Shown piece after piece: positions 16,901 to 24,225 of a stretch of DNA of 33,178 bases. Origin of the DNA: SZAS-103 sp038234715 (GTDB lineage: Bacteria > Pseudomonadota > Gammaproteobacteria > Xanthomonadales > Xanthomonadaceae); contig JBBQTD010000033.1 in NCBI GenBank assembly GCA_038234715.1, positions 1 through 33,178 on the forward strand. Reading direction: 5' to 3'. Positions within the stretch are counted from its first letter, which is position 1. Each line of letters starts with the position of its first letter. The notes below the pieces were generated by a model. That model was not told the origin of the DNA and did not search any database. It saw only the letters and a program-made list of their open reading frames with translations. Position numbers and translations under genes: made by a program.

Positions 16901-17478
16901 GCGGCGTTGAATTCTTCCTCGCGCTTGCGGCCAGTTCGGGTGATCTCCAGGTAAAGGCGGTCGTGGAAATGTCGCTGCAATTCGCGCAGCGCAGCTTCCG
17001 CGGCGTCGATATGGCCGTCGGTCGCCAGGCGCCCGGCGGGACTGTCGCGACCCGCGAGCACGATCATTCCAGCGGATTCCGCGTGCAGCCAGTCGGGACG
17101 TACCGCGACATGGTCCCCGTGATGTCCCTCGAGGTAGGCGCGCGAAAGCAGCCGCGACAACCCCAGATAGCCGCGGCGGTCTTGGCACAACACGGTGACG
17201 CGTGCGAGGCCGTGCGCATCTTCCACCAGCAGGTCGGCGCCCGCGATCGGCTTGATCCCAGCCTTCTCGGCTGCGCGATAGAACTTCACCAGGCCGAACA
17301 GGTTGTTGAGATCGGTCAGCGCAAGCGCCGGCTGCCCGAGCTCGACGGCGCGACTGACCAGGTTTGGGCGCGGGGCCTTGCCCGGATCGCCGTATTCGGG
17401 CTTCTTCGGCAGCCGGGCTGTCGAGTCACGCAGCGAAAACTCACTGTGCACATGCAGGTGGACGAAGCGCGGGGTCAT
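13939..17478 (-). CDS. dnaE: DNA polymerase III subunit alpha
   Basis: An 1179-residue replicative polymerase, close to the 1160 of E. coli. It opens with the PHP domain (HLHVHSEF at residues 7-14). The C-family catalytic aspartates lie in MPDFDIDF near residues 405-411, preceded by GPGRGSGAGSLVAY. The fingers region has GYNKSHSAAYALIAYQTAW-like sequence (here YGFNKSHSAAYAL), then the helix-hairpin-helix region and an OB fold (VVLAGIVGLIRRRGD). The start is the ATG at 17478; the stop is at 13939. It is the last gene of the core block, 70 bp after rnhB. In many relatives accA follows dnaE; here the space holds an IS3 remnant and repeats. Confidence 0.98.
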   Translation of the reverse strand: MTPRFVHLHVHSEFSLRDSTARLPKKPEYGDPGKAPRPNLVSRAVELGQPALALTDLNNLFGLVKFYRAAEKAGIKPIAGADLLVEDAHGLARVTVLCQDRRGYLGLSRLLSRAYLEGHHGDHVAVRPDWLHAESAGMIVLAGRDSPAGRLATDGHIDAAEAALRELQRHFHDRLYLEITRTGRKREEEFNAAAIELAGVCGLPLLASNDVRFLDRADFDAHEARVCIANGMVLNDPRRPHEYSAEQYLKSEEDMVALFADLPEALENSVELAKRCNLELEFGRNYLPVFPLPAEHTLDSWMRRQSHEGLITRLAKLPPAEGFDTAAYMRRLDEELGVIIAMDFAGYFLIVADFINWAKQNTIPVGPGRGSGAGSLVAYSLGITDLDPIRYDLLFERFLNPERVSMPDFDIDFCMVRRDEVIDYVAQKYGRDRVSQIITYGTMAAKAAVRDTGRVLGHPYGFVDSIAKLIPNTLGVSLDDALGESDEAKKDSNLASAELIARYRAEDDVRDLLDLARKLEDLTRNAGKHAGGVVIAPSPLTDFAALFAEQGGKGTVTQFDKDDIEAVGLVKFDFLGLRTLTIIDWAIKAIGRQADGHLLDIMSLPLDDKPTYDLLSRGETTAVFQFESRGMRDYIRKLAPNRFDDLVALAALYRPGPLNSGMVDDFIKRRHGADVSYPHVLIEPILQPTYGVIVYQEQVMQIAQVMAGYSLGGADLLRRAMGKKKPEEMAKERVKFEAGAATNGIAPRIASSIFDLMEKFAEYGFNKSHSAAYALIAYQTAWLKTHHPAEFMAATLSADMDSTDKIVSFLHDARAMGLTVLPPDVNSSGYRFIALPERRIRYGLGAVKGVGEGACDAIVHERERSGTYTNLLDFCTRVNAARMNRRTLEALIQAGALDALGRNRPSLLRQLPEVLKATEQLARERDAGQVSLFGESASSSPLAASRIALPDADDWSLEQQLAGEHATLGHYLSGHPLDPHRVEINALTGCTLADLDRVWRAGRDRRGETQVVLAGIVGLIRRRGDNQAFVQFEDGFGSIEVGFFRESFSEFGALLGRGRILLIDGSLREDEYSGGFSLRAKQCWDFQQLCAQQARRLSFDADLRENGAFEKIEHVLSQFRPGGTPLRLRLRTAAARGTLDLSGTQSVRADPQLLGRLRALPGVSDVVLQLHRPWSSESR

Positions 17479-17548
17479 ACGTGAGAACCAGGGATGACCT
17501 GCAGGTTAGCCGCGTGAACGCGGTGCGACAAGGCTTGACAACCGGTAC

Positions 17549-18139
17549 TCAAGGAATCGCCACGCAGCGCAACAGCGCAGCGACGGGAGCAAAGCTGCGG
17601 CGATGGATGGCGCACGGCCCGAGCGCGCGCAGCGATACGAGATGCTCTGGCGTGGAATAGCCCTTGTGTGTTGCGAATCCATAGCCTGGATAAAGAGCAT
17701 CGAACATGCACATGCGCGCATCCCGGTAGACCTTGGCGAGAATCGAAGCTGCGCTGATCGAAGCGATGCGCGCGTCGCCATCGACGACGGCGCGTGCCGG
17801 ACAGCGCAGCATGTGCGGCACCCGATTCCCGTCGATAAGCGCTCGCCGTGGAGCGCGTGCGAGCCGATCCAGCGACAAGCACATCCCCTGCATGCGCGCC
17901 TGGTAGATGTTGATGCAGTCGATCGTCCCCGCGTCGATCTCCACGACAGCGAATGCGAGAGCTGTCGCGCGGATCCGCTTGTCGAGTTCCTCGCGGCGTG
18001 CCGGTGCGAGCACCTTCGAATCGGCGAGACCGTCGATACGCTTGCGCGGATTGAGGATCACCGCGGCAACGACGACCGGCCCCGCGAGCGGACCGCAACC
18101 GGCCTCGTCGACCCCGGCTGTGTGCCATGCGTCGATCAT
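17549..18139 (-). CDS. rnhB: Ribonuclease HII
   Basis: A 196-residue RNase HII, close to the E. coli length of 198. It removes RNA primers and single ribonucleotides from DNA-RNA hybrids. The active-site signature is GVDEAGCGPLAGPVV with Asp11 and Glu12; LADSKVL and ISAASILAKVYRD follow, and the C-terminal motif is HKGYSTPEHL with LGPCAIHRRSFAPV. The start ATG at 18139 overlaps the lpxB stop as ATGA, the usual arrangement in lpxB-rnhB pairs. A longer open frame runs upstream inside lpxB and is not used. dnaE follows after 70 bp, placing two replication enzymes at the end of a lipid A gene series. Confidence 0.96.
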   Translation of the reverse strand: MIDAWHTAGVDEAGCGPLAGPVVVAAVILNPRKRIDGLADSKVLAPARREELDKRIRATALAFAVVEIDAGTIDCINIYQARMQGMCLSLDRLARAPRRALIDGNRVPHMLRCPARAVVDGDARIASISAASILAKVYRDARMCMFDALYPGYGFATHKGYSTPEHLVSLRALGPCAIHRRSFAPVAALLRCVAIP

Positions 18140-19467
18140 CGCGTCGCCCCCAGCAGTTCGTCGACGGCGTCTGCGGCAAGTATGGACGCGTCCCGACGCA
18201 GATCCACATGCAATTCGCGGAAACGCGAGGTCACGGCCGCGACGCGTGCCGGTTCGTCGAGCCATGCGCCGATCGCATCCGCCAGTGCGACCGGCTTGCA
18301 CGCGTCCTGGATGAATTCAGGTACCAGTGCTTCGCCGGAAAGCACGTTGGGCAAGCTGTAGCGTCCGATCTTGAGCATCCCGAAGCCACGTACGACAGCC
18401 TGCGTCATGCGTGCGACGCGGTAGCCGACGACCATCGGACGCTTGGCGAGCATCGCCTCCAGGGCCGCGGTTCCGGAAGCAAGCAATGCCACGTCACATG
18501 CAACCAGTACTTCGTGCGCGCGGCCATCGAGCAAGTGCATTGCTTCGCGCAACGCCACTTCCGGAAAGTCGATGCACGTGGCTGCGAGCTGTTTCGCGAA
18601 CACCCTGCGGCAAGCGGCATTGGCCATGGGTGCGATGAATTTCAGTTTCGGTCGATCAGTTAGCAGGATTGCCGCGGCGCGCAGGAAATCCGCACCAAGT
18701 TTCTTCACTTCGCCAAGCCGGCTGCCGGGCAGGATCGCAACCACAGTCCCGGTTGCGGGAAGCGCAAGCGCTGCGCGCGCTGCAGCGCGGTCGGGGTCCC
18801 ATGCGAAAGCATCTGCGAGCGGATGGCCGACATAGCGCGCATCGACGCCATGGCGTGCATAGATCGCGGGTTCCATCGGAAACAGGCAGAGCACACAGTC
18901 TGCACTGTGACCGATTCTCTCTGCGCGTTTTTCGCGCCATGCCCACACCGACGGACTGACATAGTGCACGGTGCGGATGCCGTGCTGCTTCAGCGTTCGC
19001 TCGACACTGAGATTGAAATCCGGCGCATCGATGCCGATAAATACGTCCGGTCGCCATTCGAGCAGCCGTTGACGCAGATTGCGCCGTAGTCTCAGCAGTC
19101 GCGGCAGGTGGCGCACCACCTCGCCGAATCCCATTACTGCCAGCGCGCTGCAGTCATGCCAGGGATCGAGACCTGCCTCGCGCATCCCTGAGCCGCCGAT
19201 GCCGACGAACTGCGCTTGTGGATGACGATGTTTCAGTTCGGCGATCAGCCCCGCCCCGAGTTGGTCGCCGGATGCCTCGCCGGCAACCAGGGCGATGCGC
19301 AGAGATCCGGAGTTGGGGAATGGGGAGTCGGGAATGGAGGAAGTTGAAGCTGTTTTCCTGGCGATGATCGAAGGATCGGACGATGCATCGTCTCCAACGG
19401 GGGACGCGCTGGAGTCGGGGATCTTGATCTCCCCATTTGCGTTTCCCGATTCCCGATTCCCGGCCAT
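18136..19467 (-). CDS. lpxB: Lipid-A-disaccharide synthase, with unusual N-terminal extension
   Basis: A 443-residue GT19 glycosyltransferase that joins UDP-2,3-diacylglucosamine and lipid X to form the lipid A disaccharide at the inner face of the inner membrane. The family body starts at about residue 56 (RIALVAGEASGDQLGAG) and shows GIDAPDFNL, YVSPSVWAWRE, ILPGSRLGEV, ASGTAALEA and LPNVLSG; it is about 388 residues, as usual (382 in E. coli). Before it are some 55 low-complexity residues rich in Ser, Pro, Asn and Gly, encoded by a G-rich inverted repeat. No ATG, GTG or TTG lies in frame between residue 2 and the conserved start, so the extension is probably translated. The ATG at 19467 shares one base with the lpxA stop (TGATG); GTG 19470 is also possible. 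It overlaps rnhB by four bases. Confidence 0.95.
   Translation of the reverse strand: MAGNRESGNANGEIKIPDSSASPVGDDASSDPSIIARKTASTSSIPDSPFPNSGSLRIALVAGEASGDQLGAGLIAELKHRHPQAQFVGIGGSGMREAGLDPWHDCSALAVMGFGEVVRHLPRLLRLRRNLRQRLLEWRPDVFIGIDAPDFNLSVERTLKQHGIRTVHYVSPSVWAWREKRAERIGHSADCVLCLFPMEPAIYARHGVDARYVGHPLADAFAWDPDRAAARAALALPATGTVVAILPGSRLGEVKKLGADFLRAAAILLTDRPKLKFIAPMANAACRRVFAKQLAATCIDFPEVALREAMHLLDGRAHEVLVACDVALLASGTAALEAMLAKRPMVVGYRVARMTQAVVRGFGMLKIGRYSLPNVLSGEALVPEFIQDACKPVALADAIGAWLDEPARVAAVTSRFRELHVDLRRDASILAADAVDELLGATR
19310..19463. repeat. G-rich inverted-repeat element inside the 5' end of lpxB
   Basis: On the plus strand the left part has G-rich heptamer-like runs (GGGAATGGGGAGTCGGG near 19316-19333) and the right part has the complementary type (TTTCCCGATTCCCGATTCCC near 19441-19461). 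They form inverted ends around about 95 bp. Tandem GGGAATC-type heptamers are, as I recall, common intergenic repeats in Xanthomonadales genomes. Here the element sits between the end of lpxA and the conserved part of lpxB and is open in the lpxB frame, so it becomes the N-terminus of LpxB. In the messenger it could form a long hairpin within the first codons of lpxB. Confidence 0.6.
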
Positions 19468-20255
19468 CACCGCAACAACGAACGCCCGCTGCGATCGATG
19501 AAGTCGAGCATCTGCCGCACGTCCTCGTCATCGACGAACTGAGCAAGAAGTTGTTCGCGGGCGTCCGCGAGCGGTTGGCCCGATACGAACAAGGCACGGT
19601 ACGCACGCTTGATCGCCGCGATGCGCTCGGCCGCAAAGCCGCGGCGCTTCAGGCCTTCGGAGTTGATGCCGCGCGGCTTTGCATATTGGCCTGCGACCAT
19701 CACGAACGGCAGCACGTCAGCATTGATCAGGCTGCCCATGCCGATGAACGCATGCGCACCAATCTTGCAGAACTGATGTACGCCGCTGAAGCCTCCCAAA
19801 ATCACGAAGTCGCCGATCTCGACGTGGCCGGCGAGGGTGGCGTTGTTCGCGAAGACGGTCTGGTTGCCCACCGAACAATCGTGGGCGATGTGCACGTAGG
19901 CCATGATCCAGTTGTCGTCGCCGATGCGGGTGGCGCCGCCGCCCTCTGCCGTGCCGCGATTGATGGTGACGAATTCGCGGATCGTGTTGCGGTCGCCGAT
20001 CCGCAATTCGCTTTGGCCTCCGTGGAATTTCTTGTCTTGCGGATCGCCTCCAATCGCGGCATGCGAATGGATATTGTTGTCGCGACCGATCCAGGTCGGG
20101 CCTTCGATCGTCACCAGCGAGCCGACCACACTGCCATCGCCGATCGTCACGCCGGCACCGATCACGCTATACGCGCCAATCGATACGTCGCTCCCGATGC
20201 GTGCGGCCGCGTCGACCAGCGCCGTTGGATGGATCTTCAGGGCAATGCCAGTCAA
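19467..20255 (-). CDS. lpxA: Acyl-ACP--UDP-N-acetylglucosamine O-acyltransferase
   Basis: First enzyme of lipid A synthesis: it transfers R-3-hydroxyacyl from ACP to the 3-hydroxyl of UDP-GlcNAc. The protein is a left-handed beta helix with many hexapeptide repeats (IGSDVSIGAYSVIGAG) and a helical C-terminus. With the TTG at 20255 as start it has 262 residues, the E. coli length, and the catalytic pair falls at His122 and His125 (VHIAHDCSVG), exactly the E. coli numbers, which supports this rare start. No ATG or GTG is available in the right place; a longer frame upstream runs through fabZ. The gene begins eight bases after the fabZ stop and its stop overlaps the lpxB ATG by one base. Confidence 0.96.
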   Translation of the reverse strand: MTGIALKIHPTALVDAAARIGSDVSIGAYSVIGAGVTIGDGSVVGSLVTIEGPTWIGRDNNIHSHAAIGGDPQDKKFHGGQSELRIGDRNTIREFVTINRGTAEGGGATRIGDDNWIMAYVHIAHDCSVGNQTVFANNATLAGHVEIGDFVILGGFSGVHQFCKIGAHAFIGMGSLINADVLPFVMVAGQYAKPRGINSEGLKRRGFAAERIAAIKRAYRALFVSGQPLADAREQLLAQFVDDEDVRQMLDFIDRSGRSLLR

Positions 20256-20263
20256 GGCCGTGT

Positions 20264-20728
20264 TCAGCCCTTGCGCGCGCACAGCATTTCGGCGCTTGCG
20301 ACGTCCTTGCCGTCCACCAGCGCGCGGCATCCATACAGCGCCATGTTGCGCAGGGTCCGCATGAGCTCGACTTCGAAGATCAACTGGTCGCCGGGAATGA
20401 CGATGCGGTTGAAGCGCGCCTTGTCGACCTTGACCAGGTAAAAGATTGCCTGTGCCTCGCCTTCAACGCGTGGCGGCGCGGAGATCTGGGTCAGCAAGCC
20501 GGCTGCCTGTGCCATGGCTTCGATCAACAGCACGCCGGGCATCACCGGATGGCCGGGGAAGTGGCCCTGGAAAAACGGCTCGTTGGCGGTGACGTTTTTG
20601 AGGGCACGCAGCGACTTCCCCGGTTCGCACGCGAGTACGCGATCCACGAGGAGGAACGGGTAGCGATGCGGCAGCATGGCCTGGATCGCTTGGATGTCGT
20701 AGGTCTGTTGCGGCAATGGCGAGGTCAT
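20264..20728 (-). CDS. fabZ: 3-hydroxyacyl-ACP dehydratase FabZ
   Basis: A 154-residue hot-dog-fold dehydratase of the fatty-acid elongation cycle, acting on 3-hydroxyacyl-ACP and so drawing on the same substrate as LpxA and LpxD on either side of it. It has the signature LPHRYPFLLVDR, the catalytic His56 in GHFPGHPVMPG and the catalytic Glu70 in LLIEAMAQ. The start is ATG 20728, with AAGGA about nine bases upstream; a longer frame without family similarity extends further. It lies 43 bp after lpxD and eight bases before lpxA, the standard lpxD-fabZ-lpxA-lpxB order. Confidence 0.97.
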   Translation of the reverse strand: MTSPLPQQTYDIQAIQAMLPHRYPFLLVDRVLACEPGKSLRALKNVTANEPFFQGHFPGHPVMPGVLLIEAMAQAAGLLTQISAPPRVEGEAQAIFYLVKVDKARFNRIVIPGDQLIFEVELMRTLRNMALYGCRALVDGKDVASAEMLCARKG

Positions 20729-20771
20729 TGCATTCAATCCTTGACCAGTATTTGCGACGATGAAAGTGCCG

Positions 20772-21797
20772 TCATGGGGATGGATCCCTGCCGAGCGCGT
20801 TGAGCTTACGCGCAAGCTCGTCGAGGTGCTTGAAGCGCGCCACGTTGCGGCGCCACGTTCGATGGTCCTGGAGGGCGGTGCCAGACGAATACTCGCCCGG
20901 CTCGGTGATCGAATTGAGTACGGTGCTCGCCGCGTGGACCGTCACGTGATCGCAAATCTCGATATGGCCGTTGATCCCGACCGCGCCGGCGATCAGGCAA
21001 TGACGCCCGATCGTTGTCGAACCTGCAACTCCAACGCATCCAGCCATCGCCGTGTGGGCGCCAATACGCACGTTGTGGCCGATCTGGATCTGGTTGTCGA
21101 GGCGCACGTCCTCTTCCAGCACGGTGTCGTCCAGCGCGCCGCGGTCGATGCTGGTATTCGCTCCGATCTCGCAATCGTCGCCGACCACCACGCCGCCGAG
21201 CTGCGGCACCTTCAGCCAGTGACCTTCCTCCTTTGCCAGGCCGAACCCGTCGGCGCCAAGCACTGCGCCAGGATGGATCACCACGCGACGGCCAAGTCGC
21301 ACCCGGCACACCAGGCTGACCCTGCCGACGAGCTCCGAGTCCTCTCCGATCACGCAATCCTCTCCGATCACACACCCTGGTCCGACGATCGCCCCCGCCG
21401 CGACACTGCAGCGTGCGCCGATGCTCACGAACGCGCCGATGCTGGCGCCCGGATCGATGCGGGCCGTTGGATCGATCGCCGCACTTGGATGGATTCCCGG
21501 CTTCACCGGCGTGCGCGGATCGAACAGTGCGGCGATTCGCGCAAACGCGGCCTGTGGATTGGCCGCAACCAGGCAGGCAACGGGTGCGTTCTCTGCATCC
21601 CGTGCATGCAATACCACAGCCGAAGCTCCCGTTGTCGTGAGTTCACTGCGATAGCGCGGATTCGCCAGGAACGCCAGCTGGCCGGCACTCGCGCGAGCGA
21701 GCGTGGCCACGCCATCGATCAGGACATCGCCGTCACCGCGCAGATCCAGGTCGAAGCGCGCGGCGAGTTGGGCCAGCGTGTGTGCGTTGATGGTCAT
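20772..21797 (-). CDS. lpxD: UDP-3-O-(3-hydroxyacyl)glucosamine N-acyltransferase
   Basis: A 341-residue enzyme, the same length as E. coli LpxD, adding the second hydroxyacyl chain (amide-linked) in lipid A synthesis. It has an N-terminal uridine-binding domain (LAFLANPRYRSEL), a left-handed beta helix of hexapeptide repeats from about residue 100, and the general base at His241 (NQIQIGHNVRIG; His239 in E. coli). The start is ATG 21797; the upstream ribosome binding site is weak. It begins 36 bp after the bamA stop. The skp/ompH gene that often stands between bamA and lpxD is absent. Confidence 0.97.
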   Translation of the reverse strand: MTINAHTLAQLAARFDLDLRGDGDVLIDGVATLARASAGQLAFLANPRYRSELTTTGASAVVLHARDAENAPVACLVAANPQAAFARIAALFDPRTPVKPGIHPSAAIDPTARIDPGASIGAFVSIGARCSVAAGAIVGPGCVIGEDCVIGEDSELVGRVSLVCRVRLGRRVVIHPGAVLGADGFGLAKEEGHWLKVPQLGGVVVGDDCEIGANTSIDRGALDDTVLEEDVRLDNQIQIGHNVRIGAHTAMAGCVGVAGSTTIGRHCLIAGAVGINGHIEICDHVTVHAASTVLNSITEPGEYSSGTALQDHRTWRRNVARFKHLDELARKLNALGRDPSP

Positions 21798-21833
21798 CGG
21801 ATTCGGCTGCCGTAGAGCCAGCACCCAGTGGCC

Positions 21834-24161
21834 TCAGAAAGAGCTACCGCCGAACGTGAACTGCAGGTGTTCCGTCTGGTCCCCGGCTTGCTTGCGGATC
21901 GGTTCGGCGAAACTGATGATGATCGGGCCAATTGGCGCACGCCACTGCAATGCAACACCAACCGACGCTCGCAGCGAATTGAAGCTGAAATCGCCAGGTT
22001 TGGCGTAAACGTTGCCGTAGTCCAGGAACGTCGAGATCCGCGCCGACTCGGTGTTGAGCAGCCTCGGGAAGTATGTTTCAAACGTCCCGGTTGTCTTGAC
22101 CGCCCCGCCCAGGGGCTGCCGGAACGTCGAGCCAGTCGCGAGCGCGAACGGACCGAGTGTATTGTCGCGGAAACCACGCACCGATTGCACGCCGCCCGCA
22201 TAGTAATTTTCGAAGAAGGGCAGGCCGTTGCCTGAGCCATTGCCGTATCCGGCCCCATAGCCGAGATCGACCTTGGTTTTTAGCACCAGGTACGAGTTGA
22301 TCGGCCAATAATGCTCGATCGAGTACGACAGCTTGTAGTACTCCTGGGTGGACCCGGGCAGCGCGATGTCGGCGCCAAGGCGCTGGAAGGTGCCCCTGGT
22401 CGGAGCGAAATAGCTGTTGCGCGAATCCTTGGCCCAGGACAGGTTGGCATGCACGGTGTGGAACGTGTCGTGGCCAACGCTGTCAAGATAGCTGGTGATG
22501 ACATCAGGCGTGAGTCCCGCGATCGTCTGGATCTTTTTGGAGTCCAGGCCCAGCGTGAGGCCCACCGTATCGGTCTCGGTGATCGGCACGCCGAATGTCA
22601 CGGTCCCGCCAGCGGCGTTGCTCGAATACTGCGCGGTATTGAAATTCGCGTTGTTGAACTGCGAGTAGAACAGCCCGTAGCCGACAGAGATGCCACTGCT
22701 CGTGAAGTAGGGGTCTTGGTAGATGAAATTCACGCTTTTCTGGAAGGAGCTGTTCGACAAGGTGACCCCGAAATGGTTTCCGGTGCCGAGGAAATTGCTC
22801 TCGTCGAGTGAGACCGTGGTGATCAGACCTTCGAGCTGCGAATAGCCTAGCCCGAACGTGAACTGCCCCGAGGTGCGTTCCTTGACATTGACGACCAGGT
22901 CGACCTGGTCGGTCGTGCCTGCAACGGCAGGCGTATCGACCGTGACCCCATCGAAATACCCCAGCCTCTGCAGGCGGATGCGCGAACGATCCACCGCTGC
23001 CTGCGAAAACCAGCTGCCCTCGAGCTGGCGCATTTCCCGGCGCAGCACATTGTCCGCAGTGTTGGTGTTTCCCTTGAACACGATTCTGCGCACCATGACG
23101 CGCGGCCCGGGAACCACCTGGAAGTCGATGCCCACCGTGCGGGCGTCCTTGTCGACATCCGGTACCGGGGTGATTTTGGCGAATGCGTAACCGATGTTGC
23201 TCAGCACGATGTTCATGAAGTCCACGGTCGTCTCAAGCTTGCGGCGCGAGAAGATCTCGCCCTGCTTGATTGCGACGAGCTTCTCCAGGTCGGCCTTCGG
23301 CACGATGGTGTCCCCGGAAACCTTGACGCTTGAGACCCGGTACACCTGGCCTTCGGTGATATTCGCAGTCAGGAACATGTCGCGCCGGTCCGGCGTGATC
23401 TCGACCTGCGTGGAATCGATGCCAAAGTCGATGTAGCCGCGGTCCAGATAGTAGGAATTGAGTTTCTCCAGGTCGCCTGACAGCTTCTCGCGGGAGTACT
23501 GGTTGTCTTTCTTGTACCAGGACAGCCAGCCGCCGGTGGACGACTCCCACTTGTCGAACAATTGCTTGTCGGTGTAGGTCTGGTTCCCGACGATATTGAT
23601 GTTTCGGATGCGCGCTGCCTTGCCTTCCGAAATCGTGATCGTGATGTCGACACGGTTGCGGTCCAGCGTCGTCACGCTCGGCGTGATCGACACGTTGTAC
23701 TTGCCGCGATCGTCGTACTGCCGGTTGAGCTCCTGGGTCACCCGGTCCAGGCTCAGGCGATCGAATGTTTCGCCTTCGGCCAGGCCGATCTGCTTGAGAC
23801 CCTTGAGCAGGTCCTCGCTCTTGATTTCCTTGTTGCCGGTCAAGGTCAGCTTGTCGATCGCCGGCCGCTCGGTCACCTTCACGACCAGGATGTCTCCCTG
23901 GCGATCGATCTCGACGTCGCTGAAGAATCCGGTCTTGAACAGGGCGCGGATCGCATTGGCCGCGGCCGCACGGTCGACGGTGTCGCCCTTCTCGATGGAC
24001 AGGTAGGTGAAGACCGTACCGGGGGCGATGCGTTGCAATCCGTCGACGCGGATGTCCTGGACCCGGAAGGGCTCAAAATTCTGCGCCTTTGCGCCGGGCG
24101 CGAAGGCAATGGCTGCGAACAGCGCGAGGGCAAGCAGGCGGGGAGCGGTGGTACGCGTCAT
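21834..24161 (-). CDS. bamA: Outer membrane protein assembly factor BamA
   Basis: A 775-residue Omp85 protein, the core of the BAM complex that folds and inserts outer-membrane beta barrels. It has a signal peptide (cleavage after AKA, residue 26), five POTRA domains (first: FRVQDIRVDGLQRI) and a C-terminal 16-strand barrel with the VRGF motif of loop 6 (QSVRGFRDNTLGP) and a terminal phenylalanine (FTFGGSSF). ATG 24161 gives the proper signal peptide; a longer frame starts at 24194 but adds non-signal sequence. It lies 64 bp after rseP. As an essential factor it is also needed to place the Wza- and YjbH-type proteins of this window. Confidence 0.98.
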   Translation of the reverse strand: MTRTTAPRLLALALFAAIAFAPGAKAQNFEPFRVQDIRVDGLQRIAPGTVFTYLSIEKGDTVDRAAAANAIRALFKTGFFSDVEIDRQGDILVVKVTERPAIDKLTLTGNKEIKSEDLLKGLKQIGLAEGETFDRLSLDRVTQELNRQYDDRGKYNVSITPSVTTLDRNRVDITITISEGKAARIRNINIVGNQTYTDKQLFDKWESSTGGWLSWYKKDNQYSREKLSGDLEKLNSYYLDRGYIDFGIDSTQVEITPDRRDMFLTANITEGQVYRVSSVKVSGDTIVPKADLEKLVAIKQGEIFSRRKLETTVDFMNIVLSNIGYAFAKITPVPDVDKDARTVGIDFQVVPGPRVMVRRIVFKGNTNTADNVLRREMRQLEGSWFSQAAVDRSRIRLQRLGYFDGVTVDTPAVAGTTDQVDLVVNVKERTSGQFTFGLGYSQLEGLITTVSLDESNFLGTGNHFGVTLSNSSFQKSVNFIYQDPYFTSSGISVGYGLFYSQFNNANFNTAQYSSNAAGGTVTFGVPITETDTVGLTLGLDSKKIQTIAGLTPDVITSYLDSVGHDTFHTVHANLSWAKDSRNSYFAPTRGTFQRLGADIALPGSTQEYYKLSYSIEHYWPINSYLVLKTKVDLGYGAGYGNGSGNGLPFFENYYAGGVQSVRGFRDNTLGPFALATGSTFRQPLGGAVKTTGTFETYFPRLLNTESARISTFLDYGNVYAKPGDFSFNSLRASVGVALQWRAPIGPIIISFAEPIRKQAGDQTEHLQFTFGGSSF

Positions 24162-24225
24162 CTGTGCATCCGGTTGGCCGCGGAAAAGCTCCACGGGTGG
24201 AAAAGAGTCGTCTTGCGCGGGAATT

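Noticed and set aside
16105..17484. Long plus-strand frame opposite dnaE
   Set aside because: Antisense shadow of a highly conserved gene in GC-rich DNA; rich in Arg, His and Asp with no domain.
20264..20815. Longer forms of fabZ, lpxD, bamA, cdsA, uppS and both DegV genes
   Set aside because: The added N-terminal parts overlap neighbours or lack family similarity; internal starts give family-typical lengths and, in several cases, a ribosome binding site.
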